This document shows positions 27,640 to 37,453 of a stretch of DNA of 64,000 nucleotides, piece after piece. A model generated the notes under the pieces. The model was given only the letters and a program-made list of their open reading frames with translations, did not search any database and was not told the origin of the DNA. The position numbers were made by a program, and so were the translations under genes. Source of the DNA: Pseudomonas graminis (GTDB lineage Bacteria; Pseudomonadota; Gammaproteobacteria; Pseudomonadales; Pseudomonadaceae); NCBI RefSeq assembly GCF_013201545.1, contig NZ_CP053746.1:1515001-1579000 (forward strand). The letters run 5' to 3'. Numbering within the stretch: the first letter of the stretch is position 1; each line of letters opens with the position of its first letter.

Positions 27640-28494
27640 CTAGCCCGCGCTGCGCGCTGTAACGCGCAGGGTGTCGGCATCGACGCCTTTAACCCCGCGA
27701 ATGTTGCGCGCGATCTCGACCGCCAGTTCCTTCTCGGCGTAGTTAGCCACCACACCGTCCAGCGTGACTACACCGTTCTTGGTGTCGACCTTGATGTTCA
27801 AGCCATCGAGGGTGCGGCTATATATAAGGCTGGATTTCACCTTGCTGGTGATCCATGCATCGCTGAATTCCTCGCGAACGGCATTGGCCTGAAGTTCGCT
27901 CTGCTCTTTGATGGCCTGTGTATCGCGCGCACTGACGCTGATGAGGTTGTTCACCTCCGTTACGCCGTCCGTATTGGTGGCCAGGCTTCCGGCCAGCTGC
28001 TTGGCATCTGCGTCTTTCGCCTGCCCTTTGAGGGTGACGACACCCTGAGCGGCGCTGACATCGATGTTCAATGCCTCGGTCACGCTGTTCCACAGCAGCT
28101 TGGATTTAATGGTTGCGGTCAGCGTCGCATCATCGAAACGCTGGGCCATAGTGGCTTTAGTGCCCGGATCGGCAGCGACCTGCGGGTCAATCTCAAGCCG
28201 GTTGTCGACCTTGTTGATCCCCTGTATGTCGCCCGCTATCTGCGACGCCAGATCCTTGTCGACCTGGTTCTCGACCTTGCCCTTGAGGATGGCAGTGCCT
28301 TGTTCCACGTCCACGCTGATCTTGAAGGGACTCAAATGCCGATTCAGGGCAAAGGCGGTCCAGATCGACCCCTCCTGGCGCGCTTCGGCCAGTTGGGTCG
28401 GCAGATCGGCGGCGGCGGCCTGGGCGATGACGGGGGTCAGTCCAAGCAGGCTGGCGGTGGTCATGGCCAGGGCGATCTTCTTCAACGGGGGCAT
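27640..28494 (-). CDS. Periplasmic protein with three BON domains
   Basis: 284 residues. Signal peptide (TPVIAQA-AAAD), then three BON domains at roughly 45-105, 125-190 and 210-280. Each has the GTAILKGKVENQVDK / GVVTLKGQAKDADAKQL / GVVTLDGVVANYAEKEL pattern. OsmY-like BON proteins are envelope stress proteins that bind phospholipid surfaces or chaperone outer-membrane proteins. GGAG precedes the ATG. It is divergent from algB with 254 bp between starts, which puts it next to envelope-stress regulators, but I see no AlgU-type promoter. Confidence 0.85.
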   Translation of the reverse strand: MPPLKKIALAMTTASLLGLTPVIAQAAAADLPTQLAEARQEGSIWTAFALNRHLSPFKISVDVEQGTAILKGKVENQVDKDLASQIAGDIQGINKVDNRLEIDPQVAADPGTKATMAQRFDDATLTATIKSKLLWNSVTEALNIDVSAAQGVVTLKGQAKDADAKQLAGSLATNTDGVTEVNNLISVSARDTQAIKEQSELQANAVREEFSDAWITSKVKSSLIYSRTLDGLNIKVDTKNGVVTLDGVVANYAEKELAVEIARNIRGVKGVDADTLRVTARSAG

Positions 28495-28748
28495 GGGAAT
28501 CTCCAGACAATTGCAAAAGGTACCTCTGGACAGACTGGTCTTTGGCCCAGATGTTCGGCGCGGCCTGATTTTGCGCGCGCGAGGATTCGAGCCGACGGAT
28601 AGGCAAGTGAGCTGCCACGGATCAGCACACGACGGCTTTTTCAGAAGATCGCTACCATGCAGCGCAAAGAATCAATCAGAATGAACCATGCAACTTGCCC
28701 GATGTTTCCGGGACTAACACAGACTATTCATTGAGGAGCGTAGGAAAA

Positions 28749-30095
28749 ATGGAAGCAGCCGCTGAGAATCAGGGCCGTATTCTGCTCGTGGATGATGAAT
28801 CCGCCATCCTTCGCACCTTCCGCTACTGCCTGGAAGATGAAGGCTACAGCGTAGCCACCGCCAACAGCGCAGCGCAGGCAGAGGCGCTGTTGCAGCGTCA
28901 GGTATTCGACGTGTGTTTCCTGGATTTGCGTCTGGGTGAGGACAACGGGCTGGATGTTCTGGCGCAAATGCGCGTGCAGGCGCCGTGGATGCGAGTGGTA
29001 ATTGTGACTGCGCACTCGGCGGTCGACACCGCAGTGGACGCGATTCAGGCCGGCGCTGCCGACTACCTGGTCAAGCCCTGTAGCCCGGATCAACTGCGCC
29101 TCGCCACCGCCAAGCAGCTCGAAGTCCGCCAATTGTCGGCGCGACTCGAAGCCCTCGAAGGCGAAGTACGCAAACCAAAAGACGGCCTGGATTCCCACAG
29201 CCCGTCGATGATGGCGATCCTGGAAACAGCCCGCCAGGTTGCCAACACCGACGCGAACATCCTTATCCTCGGCGAATCCGGTACGGGTAAAGGTGAATTG
29301 GCGCGAGCGATTCACGGCTGGAGCAAGCGCGCCAAGAAGGCCTGCGTGACCATCAACTGCCCGTCGCTCACTGCCGAGCTGATGGAAAGCGAATTGTTCG
29401 GCCATAGCCGTGGCGCCTTCACCGGCGCCAGCGAAAGCACGCTGGGGCGAGTGAATCAAGCGGACGGCGGTACATTGTTCCTTGATGAAATCGGCGACTT
29501 CCCGCTCACGCTGCAGCCAAAACTGCTGCGCTTCATCCAGGACAAGGAATACGAACGCGTCGGTGACCCGGTCACCCGTCGCGCCGACGTGCGCATTTTG
29601 GCGGCGACCAACCTGAACCTCGAAGACATGGTCCGCGAAGGACGGTTCCGCGAGGACCTGTTGTATCGCCTGAACGTCATCACCCTGAACCTGCCGCCTC
29701 TACGGGAAAGGAGCGAAGACATCCTGACGCTAGCGGACCGCTTTCTGGCCCGATTCGTCAAGGAGTACAGCCGCCCGGCGCGTGGCTTCAGCGAACAGGC
29801 GCGCAGTGCGCTGCTCAACTACCGCTGGCCCGGCAACATCCGTGAACTGCGTAACGTCATCGAGCGGGCGAGCATTATCTGCCCGCAGGAAAAAGTCGAA
29901 ATCACGCATCTGGGTATGGCCGAACAACCGGTCAACAATGCCCCACGTGTGGGCGCAGCGCTGAGCCTTGACGAGCTGGAGAAAGCCCACATCGGCGCGG
30001 TACTGGCGACCAGCGATACGCTGGATCAGGCCGCACGCACGCTGGGCATCGACGCCTCCACGCTGTACCGAAAACGCAAGCAGTACAACCTGTGA
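28749..30095 (+). CDS. algB: AlgB, NtrC-family response regulator
   Basis: 448 residues: receiver domain (phospho-Asp in CFLDLRLGED, residues about 1-125), AAA+ domain with Walker A GESGTGKG, GAFTGA loop (HSRGAFTGASES) and Walker B GGTLFLDEIGD, and a C-terminal Fis-type HTH (QAARTLGIDASTLYRKRKQY). In P. aeruginosa AlgB activates alginate genes and others and is controlled by KinB, which follows directly here. The start at 28749 (MEAAAENQGRILLVDDE) has GAGGAG and TAGGA upstream; an earlier in-frame start at 28695 is less likely. Confidence 0.96.
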   Translation: MEAAAENQGRILLVDDESAILRTFRYCLEDEGYSVATANSAAQAEALLQRQVFDVCFLDLRLGEDNGLDVLAQMRVQAPWMRVVIVTAHSAVDTAVDAIQAGAADYLVKPCSPDQLRLATAKQLEVRQLSARLEALEGEVRKPKDGLDSHSPSMMAILETARQVANTDANILILGESGTGKGELARAIHGWSKRAKKACVTINCPSLTAELMESELFGHSRGAFTGASESTLGRVNQADGGTLFLDEIGDFPLTLQPKLLRFIQDKEYERVGDPVTRRADVRILAATNLNLEDMVREGRFREDLLYRLNVITLNLPPLRERSEDILTLADRFLARFVKEYSRPARGFSEQARSALLNYRWPGNIRELRNVIERASIICPQEKVEITHLGMAEQPVNNAPRVGAALSLDELEKAHIGAVLATSDTLDQAARTLGIDASTLYRKRKQYNL

Positions 30096-30105
30096 CAGGG
30101 CGCCG

Positions 30106-31893
30106 ATGATGTTTGCGATGAAGTTGCGCACCCGACTCTTCCTGAGTATTTCCGCCCTTATCACCGTTGCCCTGCTGGGCTTGGTGCTGGGGCTCGTCAG
30201 CGTCATGCAGATGGCAAAATCTCAGGAGTCGTCGATTCGGCATAACTTCATCACCCTCGATATTGGCCTGAAGCTGCGTCAGAACCTGGGCGACCAACTG
30301 GTGATGATGCTCAAGGACAGCCCCGATCAGGTGGCGATCAAAGGCAATCAGGAAGCGTTTCAGAATCTGCTCGATCAGGGCATTGATCATGACCAGCAGA
30401 CCGGCGTTCCGAGCGGGTTCGAAACGGCTCGGGTGAACTACGCCCGCTTCGTCAAAACCATCGAGCAATCCAGCGAACATGGTGAGGCGATCCGCGACGA
30501 TGAGGCCGTGACAGAGGCGTTCAACACGTTGCGCAATGGCCTGCTCGACGCTCATCGGCAAGCGCTTGAGAACATCAGTCAGGCGGAGAGCGCCTCAAGG
30601 TCGCGAGCGCTCTGGGTTTCAGCACTGCTGGGGCTGGTGGGGCTGGCGGTGCTGGTTATCGGCTTCGTCACCGCCCACGGCATCGCCCGGCGTTTCGGCG
30701 GTCCTATCGAACAGCTGGCCAAAGCGGCGGACCGGATTGCCCAGGGGGATTTCGACGTAACGTTGCCCACGTCCTCATCGGACGAAATGAATTTGCTCAC
30801 CCACCGCTTTGGGATGATGGCCGATGCGTTGCGCCAGCATCAGAAAACCAATGTCGATGAACTGCTCGCTGGCCAGCAGCGGTTGCAAGCAGTGCTGGAC
30901 AGTATCGACGACGGTCTCTTGATGATTGATCGCCAAGGGCGGCTTGAACACCTGAACCCGGTCGCGCAACGACAGTTGGGCTGGGAAGAAAGTCGCCTGG
31001 GCCAAGGGCTTGGCGAAGCATTGGAGCGCCCCGAGCTGGACGAGCAGCTGTATCTGGTATTGCGCGGCGGTACGCTGGAACGGGCACCTGATGACCTCTC
31101 CATCGAGATCGACGGCGAAGTCCGCCTGCTCACCTACAGCCTCACTCCGGTCAGCCACACCAAAGGGCACATTGTCGGCGCTGTGATGGTGCTGCATGAC
31201 GTCACCGAGCAGCGGGCATTCGAACGCGTGCGCAGCGAGTTCGTGCTGCGCGCTTCCCACGAGTTGCGCACGCCCGTCACCGGCATGCACATGGCCTTCG
31301 GTCTACTCCAGGAACGCGTGCATTTCCCGCCGGACTCGCGTGAGAAGGACCTGCTCGACACCGTCAACGAAGAAATGCAGCGCCTGATGCAGTTGATCAA
31401 CGACTTGCTCAACTTCTCGCGGTATCAGAACGGACTGCAGAAGCTGACGCTGGAGCCCTGTGACATCAACGAGTTGCTCGAAGCGGCGCGTCAGCGCTTT
31501 GCCGATACCGCCCACGATCAGGACGTCATGGTGCTGCTGGAAACCCAAGAACCACTGCCACGGGTGCAGGCCGACAAGGCTCAGCTCGACCGCGTGCTCG
31601 ACAACCTGCTTGATAACGCCCTGCGCCATACCCCGAAATCCGGCCTGATCCGCTTGCAGGCGCGGCGTCATGGCGAGCGGTTGATCATCAGCGTGGAAGA
31701 CAACGGCGAAGGCATTGCCTACGGCCAGCAAGCCCGGATCTTCGAGCCATTCGTGCAGGTCGGCCGCAAGAAAGGCGGTGCAGGCCTGGGGCTGGCCCTG
31801 TGCAAGGAGATCGTTCAATTGCATAGCGGGCGAATGGGCGTCTACTCCCGACCGGGGCAGGGCACGCAGTTCTATATGGCCCTTCCGCTCTAG
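30106..31893 (+). CDS. kinB: KinB sensor histidine kinase
   Basis: 595 residues: membrane helix 1 (about 13-35), periplasmic sensor (36-165), helix 2 (168-190), HAMP, PAS (about 250-360), HisKA with the phosphorylated His in RASHELRTPV, and HATPase with N, G1 and G2 boxes (NLLDNALRH, VEDNGEGIAYG, GGAGLGLALCKE). KinB phosphorylates and dephosphorylates AlgB and controls alginate and virulence in P. aeruginosa. It begins 10 bp after algB, with CAGGG upstream of the ATG pair at 30106/30109. Confidence 0.95.
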   Translation: MMFAMKLRTRLFLSISALITVALLGLVLGLVSVMQMAKSQESSIRHNFITLDIGLKLRQNLGDQLVMMLKDSPDQVAIKGNQEAFQNLLDQGIDHDQQTGVPSGFETARVNYARFVKTIEQSSEHGEAIRDDEAVTEAFNTLRNGLLDAHRQALENISQAESASRSRALWVSALLGLVGLAVLVIGFVTAHGIARRFGGPIEQLAKAADRIAQGDFDVTLPTSSSDEMNLLTHRFGMMADALRQHQKTNVDELLAGQQRLQAVLDSIDDGLLMIDRQGRLEHLNPVAQRQLGWEESRLGQGLGEALERPELDEQLYLVLRGGTLERAPDDLSIEIDGEVRLLTYSLTPVSHTKGHIVGAVMVLHDVTEQRAFERVRSEFVLRASHELRTPVTGMHMAFGLLQERVHFPPDSREKDLLDTVNEEMQRLMQLINDLLNFSRYQNGLQKLTLEPCDINELLEAARQRFADTAHDQDVMVLLETQEPLPRVQADKAQLDRVLDNLLDNALRHTPKSGLIRLQARRHGERLIISVEDNGEGIAYGQQARIFEPFVQVGRKKGGAGLGLALCKEIVQLHSGRMGVYSRPGQGTQFYMALPL

Positions 31894-31908
31894 AACAGCA
31901 CTGGTGGG

Positions 31909-33528
31909 CTACGCGACATCATCCGCACGCCGCCCGGCGCTGCGTCTGCCACCGGTCACCAGTTCGGTAAATTTGGTCGCGCTCAGCGGGCGGGCGAACA
32001 GCCAGCCCTGACCATAAATTACCCCTTCGCTTTTCAGCAGCATCGCCTGCGACTCGAACTCGATGCCCTCGGCGATCACCCGCAGTTGCAGCGCATGGGC
32101 CATCCGAATGATATGCGGCGCCACGCCACTGCTGGCGGCATCGTGGCCGAGGGCGTCAATAAACGCCTTGTCGATTTTCAAACAGTCCACCGGCAGCGTC
32201 TGCAGATAGGCGAGGCTGCAATAGCCGGTGCCGAAATCATCGATCAACACCTGATGACCCCGATCGCGCAGCGCCTGAAGATGATTGCGCGCGACTACCA
32301 CGTCCACGAGACCGCGTTCGGTCACTTCAAACGCAATCTGCCGAGGCGCCACCCGGTGTAACGCCAGCAGCTTCGCCGTCACTCGGCCGATGCGTGGGGC
32401 CATGACATCGCACGCTGCCAGATTGACTGACACGTACAGGTGCGGATTGGCGCGTAAAAGCTGGCCGAGCTGCTCCAGCAATTGCTGGAGCACGAAATCG
32501 GTGATCTGACGGATCTGCCCGGTGTTTTCCGCCAGCGGAATAAAGAGGTCAGGACTGGTCAACGTGCCGTCCGGTCGCCGCCAGCGCACCAAGGCCTCGG
32601 CGCCCACGCACAGCCGCGTGTTGAGGTCGAAAATCGGCTGATACAAAACCTTCAGCTCGCCACGGCGCAATGCCCCGTGCAGCTCACCGCCCAATGACTG
32701 CCGTTGACGCACCAGTTGCAGGACGAGAATGCCGATGAACAACGAAATCAACAGGCTGGCCGGGACCAACAGCCACCACGCACCGGTGATCTTCTGTTGC
32801 AAGGCACTGCGCGGGGTAATCAGGACCAGTTGATATTCCGGGCTCTGGGTCGGCATCCGGTAGACGAGTTTGTCCTGGGTGGACATCAGCGTTTCGGTGG
32901 AGGTCGGCGACCAGTCCGGCGTGGGCGGCCATGTCTGAGGCGGGCCCAGGACCGGGACTGCCTTGGAGCCACGATCTAGCACCACCACCAGACTACCGCC
33001 CACCGGCAGGTCAACGACGTCAGTCAAATGGCCGCGGGAAGTGGAAACACGAAACTCCCCGCGCCCGAGCATCAGTGAAGCCAGGTTGTCGTCAGGCTGG
33101 GTGGAGGTATTCAGCCAGTAATCATAAGTGGGGCCGCGAATGTCCGGCGGCCTGGGCTTGCCAATCAGGCTCTGCCGCGTCCAGCTTGAACAGAACTGAC
33201 TGTCGCTGACGTACGCCACTTCGTAGATAAAACGGTAGCGCGAGTTCACCTGACGTAACTGCTCGATCATTGCGGGGCTGCAACCGCGCAACGGCTGCGC
33301 TTCAAGTTGATCGAGCCCGGCCCTCAACTGACCGAATAATTGCTCCAGTCGCACCAGAAAGCGCTCGCCCTGTGCATTCATTTGCGCACGTTCGTCCTGT
33401 CGGGCCTGATGCATCGCCAGCCCAAAGCTGCCCGCCAGCAAGACGGCCGCGCTTAACAGCGCGGCCACTAATGCCAGAAGCCAGGGACGATAAAGTAAAG
33501 AGCGCAGTCGCGGCGTCGCCGTGAACAT
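31909..33528 (-). CDS. CSS-domain EAL phosphodiesterase
   Basis: 539 residues: helix 1 (about 15-37), periplasmic CSS-motif domain (FCSSWTR near residue 110), helix 2 (about 250-275) and a cytoplasmic EAL domain. The EAL domain keeps the catalytic set: EALVRW, the Asn of VSVNLA, EVTERG, DDFGTGYCSL, the Lys of LKIDKAF and AEGIE. It should therefore hydrolyse c-di-GMP. CSS-EAL enzymes respond to periplasmic redox through the motif's cysteines, and dsbA lies nearby. It converges on kinB with a gap of 15 bp. Confidence 0.9.
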   Translation of the reverse strand: MFTATPRLRSLLYRPWLLALVAALLSAAVLLAGSFGLAMHQARQDERAQMNAQGERFLVRLEQLFGQLRAGLDQLEAQPLRGCSPAMIEQLRQVNSRYRFIYEVAYVSDSQFCSSWTRQSLIGKPRPPDIRGPTYDYWLNTSTQPDDNLASLMLGRGEFRVSTSRGHLTDVVDLPVGGSLVVVLDRGSKAVPVLGPPQTWPPTPDWSPTSTETLMSTQDKLVYRMPTQSPEYQLVLITPRSALQQKITGAWWLLVPASLLISLFIGILVLQLVRQRQSLGGELHGALRRGELKVLYQPIFDLNTRLCVGAEALVRWRRPDGTLTSPDLFIPLAENTGQIRQITDFVLQQLLEQLGQLLRANPHLYVSVNLAACDVMAPRIGRVTAKLLALHRVAPRQIAFEVTERGLVDVVVARNHLQALRDRGHQVLIDDFGTGYCSLAYLQTLPVDCLKIDKAFIDALGHDAASSGVAPHIIRMAHALQLRVIAEGIEFESQAMLLKSEGVIYGQGWLFARPLSATKFTELVTGGRRSAGRRADDVA

Positions 33529-33620
33529 CGGCAGTCATCCAGATGGTGGGATTTCCATAACCACTGAGGTATAGCAACAAGCGCAGAAATAGTCCGAAAA
33601 AAACCGGCAATTAGCGGAAT

Positions 33621-34397
33621 TTAGTGCCTGAAGTTAAGTACTTGCAGCATAGCTGCACTTTGCAGATCCGGCTCACCGTCAAATTTTTGTGGTCGATAGT
33701 GCATCTGAAACGCAGCCAGTGTGTGACGTGTTGCGATGTCCAGCTCACCGGTCTGCGGCGTCGGGTAACCCAGCAGCGCCAGTTGCTGCTGGAACCACAC
33801 GATATTTGGCACGACGCCCATCAACTGGGTTTGACGCTGTGCCACCTGCTGTTCATCCGGCCAGATGCCCAGGCCTTCCTGGGCCAGCCGCTTCCACGGG
33901 AACAACGGTCCCGGATCGAGCTTGCGCAACGGCGCGATGTCGCTGTGACCAATGACGTGACGGGGTTCGATGTGGTTGCGTTTAACGATGTCTTTGAGCA
34001 GAACGATCAGCGCCTGAATCTGCGCTTCGCTGTACGGATACCAAAGCCGACCCGTAGGCGTGTCGCGATAGCCCGGATTGACGATCTCGATGCCGATGCT
34101 GCTTGAGTTGAGCCAGGTGCGCCCGTCCCATTCGCTTTCACCGGCGTGCCATGCGCGCTGGGATTCGTCGACCAGCTTGTAGGTGGTGGCCGGACCGTCG
34201 CCGATCAGGTAGTGCGCGCTGACCTCACCGTGGGTCAGCAAGGCCAGCGACCGGTCGAGGGAAGCAGAGGTGTAATGAACCACCACGAACTGCACGCGGC
34301 TGTCGAAATTGACGGAAGGGTGGCTGGTGTCGATCTTCGGACCGCTGCTGCAAGCGGTCAGCAGCAACAACAGAAACAGGGCGGAAATAGACTTCAT
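33621..34397 (-). CDS. N-acetylmuramoyl-L-alanine amidase lipoprotein (AmiD/AmpDh type)
   Basis: 258 residues. Lipoprotein signal (FLLLLLTACSSG, lipid Cys near residue 16); amidase_2 domain with zinc ligands in VVHYTS, the Glu of IGIEIVN and the His of VIGHSDIAP. A C-terminal peptidoglycan-binding domain follows (WFQQQLALLGYPTPQTGELD, AFQMHYRP). It cleaves the stem peptide from MurNAc or anhydroMurNAc in the periplasm, feeding peptidoglycan recycling and beta-lactamase control. Position beside algB-kinB matches P. aeruginosa ampDh2. I start at 34397 (MKSISALF), discarding an Arg-rich extension. Confidence 0.88.
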   Translation of the reverse strand: MKSISALFLLLLLTACSSGPKIDTSHPSVNFDSRVQFVVVHYTSASLDRSLALLTHGEVSAHYLIGDGPATTYKLVDESQRAWHAGESEWDGRTWLNSSSIGIEIVNPGYRDTPTGRLWYPYSEAQIQALIVLLKDIVKRNHIEPRHVIGHSDIAPLRKLDPGPLFPWKRLAQEGLGIWPDEQQVAQRQTQLMGVVPNIVWFQQQLALLGYPTPQTGELDIATRHTLAAFQMHYRPQKFDGEPDLQSAAMLQVLNFRH

Positions 34398-34496
34398 GGC
34401 GGCACGACGTGTAGGCAAATAATGCAACAGTGTAACGTAACGTCGGCGGCGCATTCAAAAATGCATCAAGCCTACGCAGCCAACCAGACGAAGCGT

Positions 34497-36566
34497 TCAA
34501 CCCTGCTCGATACGGTTACGTCCTTCGTGCTTGGCGCGGTACAGCGCCTGATCCGCACGTTTGAGCACCACATCACTGCGCTCACCCGGAGCGAACAGCG
34601 TGATGCCCATGGACACCGTGACCGTCACCCGCTCGCCCTTGAAGTGAAACGGGCATTGTTCGATGCCCTCGCGCAGACGCTCCAACAGCGCCAGCCCCTC
34701 ATCCATCGGCGTGGTCGGCAGCAGGATCACGAACTCTTCTCCGCCGAAACGCGCAATGAAATCCGAAGCCCGTAACCGCTTTCGCAGCTGACCGGCGATG
34801 ATCTTCAAGACCTTGTCGCCCGCCAGATGGCCGTAACCGTCATTGATGCGCTTGAAGTGATCCAGGTCGAGAATGCCGAGCAGCAGGCTTGAACGCTTCC
34901 TCTGCAACTGATCGATCTCATGCTCCAGCCGCTCGTTCCACGCCGCGCGGTTCGGCAGGCCTGTCAGTGTGTCGATCAGCGCCTTCTGCCGTTGTTCTTC
35001 CAGATGAACCCGGAAGCCCAGCGCTTCCTGCTCCATTGTTGCCACGCGGCTGGAGAGGGCTTGCAGGCGGGTGGCGACTTCCTGTTCGCGCTGATCGCGT
35101 TGCTGCTGATGATGATCCATGGTGCCAATCAGCCCTTCGAGACGGCTTTCCAACACGTGCTTCAGGCTGTCCAGATCGGCCGCCTGCTGCACACTGGTTT
35201 GCAGATCGTCGACGTGTTCACGCAATTGATGGTCCAGTTGACGTGACGCCGAATGCTGATCGGCGTGGTCTTCGCTGGCAGCCAGCAAGCCGCTCTGAAA
35301 CGACTCAAGGCGCTCGTTGAGCTGCTTGAGATAAGCCTCGAATTCGTGCTGGCCGCTGTCGGTGATAGCAAGCATCAGCACGGCGAGATCGTCGAGGATC
35401 GGCAGGAGTTCGTACCAGTTCAGCCCATGCTCAAGCCGGACGCGCATGGCTTCGGCTTGCGGACGATGGTGTTCGGGCAGCGTCAGCTCATCGAGAAGCC
35501 CTAGCAGGGTTTCTTCGATGTGGGCGGCAACGGAGCTGTAACTGGGCTCGGGCGAAGGGGGCAGCGCATAGGGGCTGTCTTCTTCTGCAGCGGTCTCGTC
35601 AGGCGCATTGTCTTCAGCGACCATTTCGATGTCGTCGGCAATAACAACTGCTTCAGCAGTCTCTTCATGATCCGGAGCGGGCGCTTCAGCCGCAGGCTCG
35701 AATGCTTCGTCGTGTGGAGACTCGCCGGCGGAGGCCTGTGGCATGTGACCGGTGTGGAGCGGCGCCTCGGGTTCTTCGTCTGGCTGGGCCGGCTCGGACT
35801 CGGGCTCGGGCATTACCGGCTGGCCTGCAACTTCCGAGTGGGGCGTCGAGATGGAGCGCTCGGGCTCTTCGGCGGCAGGCTGGGGAACCGGCGGGACGGC
35901 GTTGCGAAGTTCAGCCTCCAGCTCGGTGTTCTCTGGGGCAGCTTCGGGCACGGCGGCTGAATGCTGAGGCGTTTCATCAGAACCTTGAATCCCGCCCGGC
36001 TCGCTAACTGAGTGCGGCACATCACCCTCGCCGTCAGCCTCACGGTGACTGCCGAACAATCGCTGGAGAAAACCCGGGCGCGACGCTTCATCCGGGTGTT
36101 CGATCTGCGATAGCGCCTGCCCCTGAAGTCCGCTCAACTCGCTCAATAACAACGGCAGCTCACGGGCTTGGGTAATGCGATCTTCAAGACTCTTGGCGAA
36201 TCGCTTGAGCGGCTTGCTGACGTCTTTGGGCAGCGGCAACGCCTGCAACTGCGCGACCAGCGACGTCAACGCCGTGCCCATTTGCTCGACGCGCTGCTCG
36301 CGACGCTGCTCGGAGTCCAGCACCGCCTTTTCAAGGCGCGGAATCAGAGCGGCAAGGCCTGCGTCCATGTCGTCCTTGCGAACGATCTCGCGCATTTCCT
36401 TCATGCACGCATCAACCGCCTTGTCGGCACCTTCGGCCGCCAGACTGCTGCGCACAAGGCCTCGACGCAGCAAGTCGAGCCGCGCGTTCCAGCGCCGCTC
36501 CAGTTTGTCTTGCTGCTCGATGCTCTTGAGGTACTTCTCTTTCCAGCGCTGCGCTTCGTCGGTCAT
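34497..36566 (-). CDS. GGDEF diguanylate cyclase with long N-terminal region
   Basis: 689 residues. Residues 1-165 are helical and charged; 165-345 are a low-complexity Glu/Pro/Ala linker likely to be disordered; 350-500 are helical (coiled coil); the C-terminal GGDEF domain has FGGEEFVILLP and the RASD inhibitory site five residues before it. It should make c-di-GMP and be product-inhibited. No membrane helix or signal peptide, so cytosolic. Order and length match the cyclase beside dsbA in P. aeruginosa (DgcH). It overlaps the upstream endonuclease gene by four bases. Confidence 0.9.
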   Translation of the reverse strand: MTDEAQRWKEKYLKSIEQQDKLERRWNARLDLLRRGLVRSSLAAEGADKAVDACMKEMREIVRKDDMDAGLAALIPRLEKAVLDSEQRREQRVEQMGTALTSLVAQLQALPLPKDVSKPLKRFAKSLEDRITQARELPLLLSELSGLQGQALSQIEHPDEASRPGFLQRLFGSHREADGEGDVPHSVSEPGGIQGSDETPQHSAAVPEAAPENTELEAELRNAVPPVPQPAAEEPERSISTPHSEVAGQPVMPEPESEPAQPDEEPEAPLHTGHMPQASAGESPHDEAFEPAAEAPAPDHEETAEAVVIADDIEMVAEDNAPDETAAEEDSPYALPPSPEPSYSSVAAHIEETLLGLLDELTLPEHHRPQAEAMRVRLEHGLNWYELLPILDDLAVLMLAITDSGQHEFEAYLKQLNERLESFQSGLLAASEDHADQHSASRQLDHQLREHVDDLQTSVQQAADLDSLKHVLESRLEGLIGTMDHHQQQRDQREQEVATRLQALSSRVATMEQEALGFRVHLEEQRQKALIDTLTGLPNRAAWNERLEHEIDQLQRKRSSLLLGILDLDHFKRINDGYGHLAGDKVLKIIAGQLRKRLRASDFIARFGGEEFVILLPTTPMDEGLALLERLREGIEQCPFHFKGERVTVTVSMGITLFAPGERSDVVLKRADQALYRAKHEGRNRIEQG

Positions 36567-37444
36567 TCCACAGGTCCGCGAGGAGATGTGCTTGTTATCG
36601 GCAGCGAGTCACCGATTAATGAGGCCGGCAAGCGAATCTCCACCGCGACGGGCAGATGATCGGAAATGGGATGAGCGAGCACCTGCACTTTTTCAAGGGT
36701 CAGGGTCGGGCTCAGGAGGATGTGGTCCAGGCATCGCTGGGGACGCCAACTGGGGAAAGTCGCCTCAACCTGCGGTGCAAGCAGGCCGAGATCTCGCAGT
36801 GGAGACGTTTGCAGCAGGTCATTGGCGTGGGTGTTCATGTCGCCCATCAGCACCTGATGGCGATAGCCGCCAATCAGCTCGCGAATGTAGGCGAGCTGTC
36901 GCGTGCGAGTGCGTGCACCCAGTGCCAGGTGCATGACCACCACAACCAGCGCGTCCGGACCTTCGCCGAAGCGAACGAGAATGGCGCCGCGCCCGGCCGG
37001 GCCTGGCAGCGGATGGTCTTCGATGTCCCACGGGCGCAAGCGGCTGAGCACGCCATTGCTGTGCTGGGCGAGACGTCCGAGGTTTCGATTGAGTTGCTGA
37101 TGCCAGTACGGAAACGAACCGAGCTGGGCAAGGTGTTCAACCTGGTTGATATAGCCCGAGCGCATACTGCCGCCGTCGGCTTCCTGCAAGGCGACCAGAT
37201 CATAGTCGCGCAGCAGATCGCCGATCTTCTGAAGATTCCCGGCTCTGCCATTGTGGGGCAGCAGATGCTGCCAACCCCTGGTCAGGTAATGCCGGTAGCG
37301 TTCGGTGCTGTTACCTACCTGGATATTGAAGCTGAGCAGGCGAAGCCGACCGTCGGCCGGCAGGCCTGTCTCGTGAAGATGATGCTCGTTGACCTTCGGC
37401 ATGTGCCGGGCAACGACCCGTTCAGTAGTTCCCCAGCGCGCCAT
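36563..37444 (-). CDS. Endonuclease/exonuclease/phosphatase family protein
   Basis: 293 residues, EEP fold: RLLSFNIQVG (Asn), DLVALQEADGG (metal-binding Glu), MGDMNTH (Asp/Asn) and the terminal SDHLPVAVEI (catalytic Asp-His). There is no signal peptide. The family includes nucleases and phospho-diesterases, and the substrate cannot be told from the sequence. It starts nine bases after the dsbA stop and overlaps the cyclase start, so dsbA, this gene and the cyclase probably form one operon. Confidence 0.88.
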   Translation of the reverse strand: MARWGTTERVVARHMPKVNEHHLHETGLPADGRLRLLSFNIQVGNSTERYRHYLTRGWQHLLPHNGRAGNLQKIGDLLRDYDLVALQEADGGSMRSGYINQVEHLAQLGSFPYWHQQLNRNLGRLAQHSNGVLSRLRPWDIEDHPLPGPAGRGAILVRFGEGPDALVVVVMHLALGARTRTRQLAYIRELIGGYRHQVLMGDMNTHANDLLQTSPLRDLGLLAPQVEATFPSWRPQRCLDHILLSPTLTLEKVQVLAHPISDHLPVAVEIRLPASLIGDSLPITSTSPRGPVE

Positions 37445-37453
37445 GGTCAGCGC

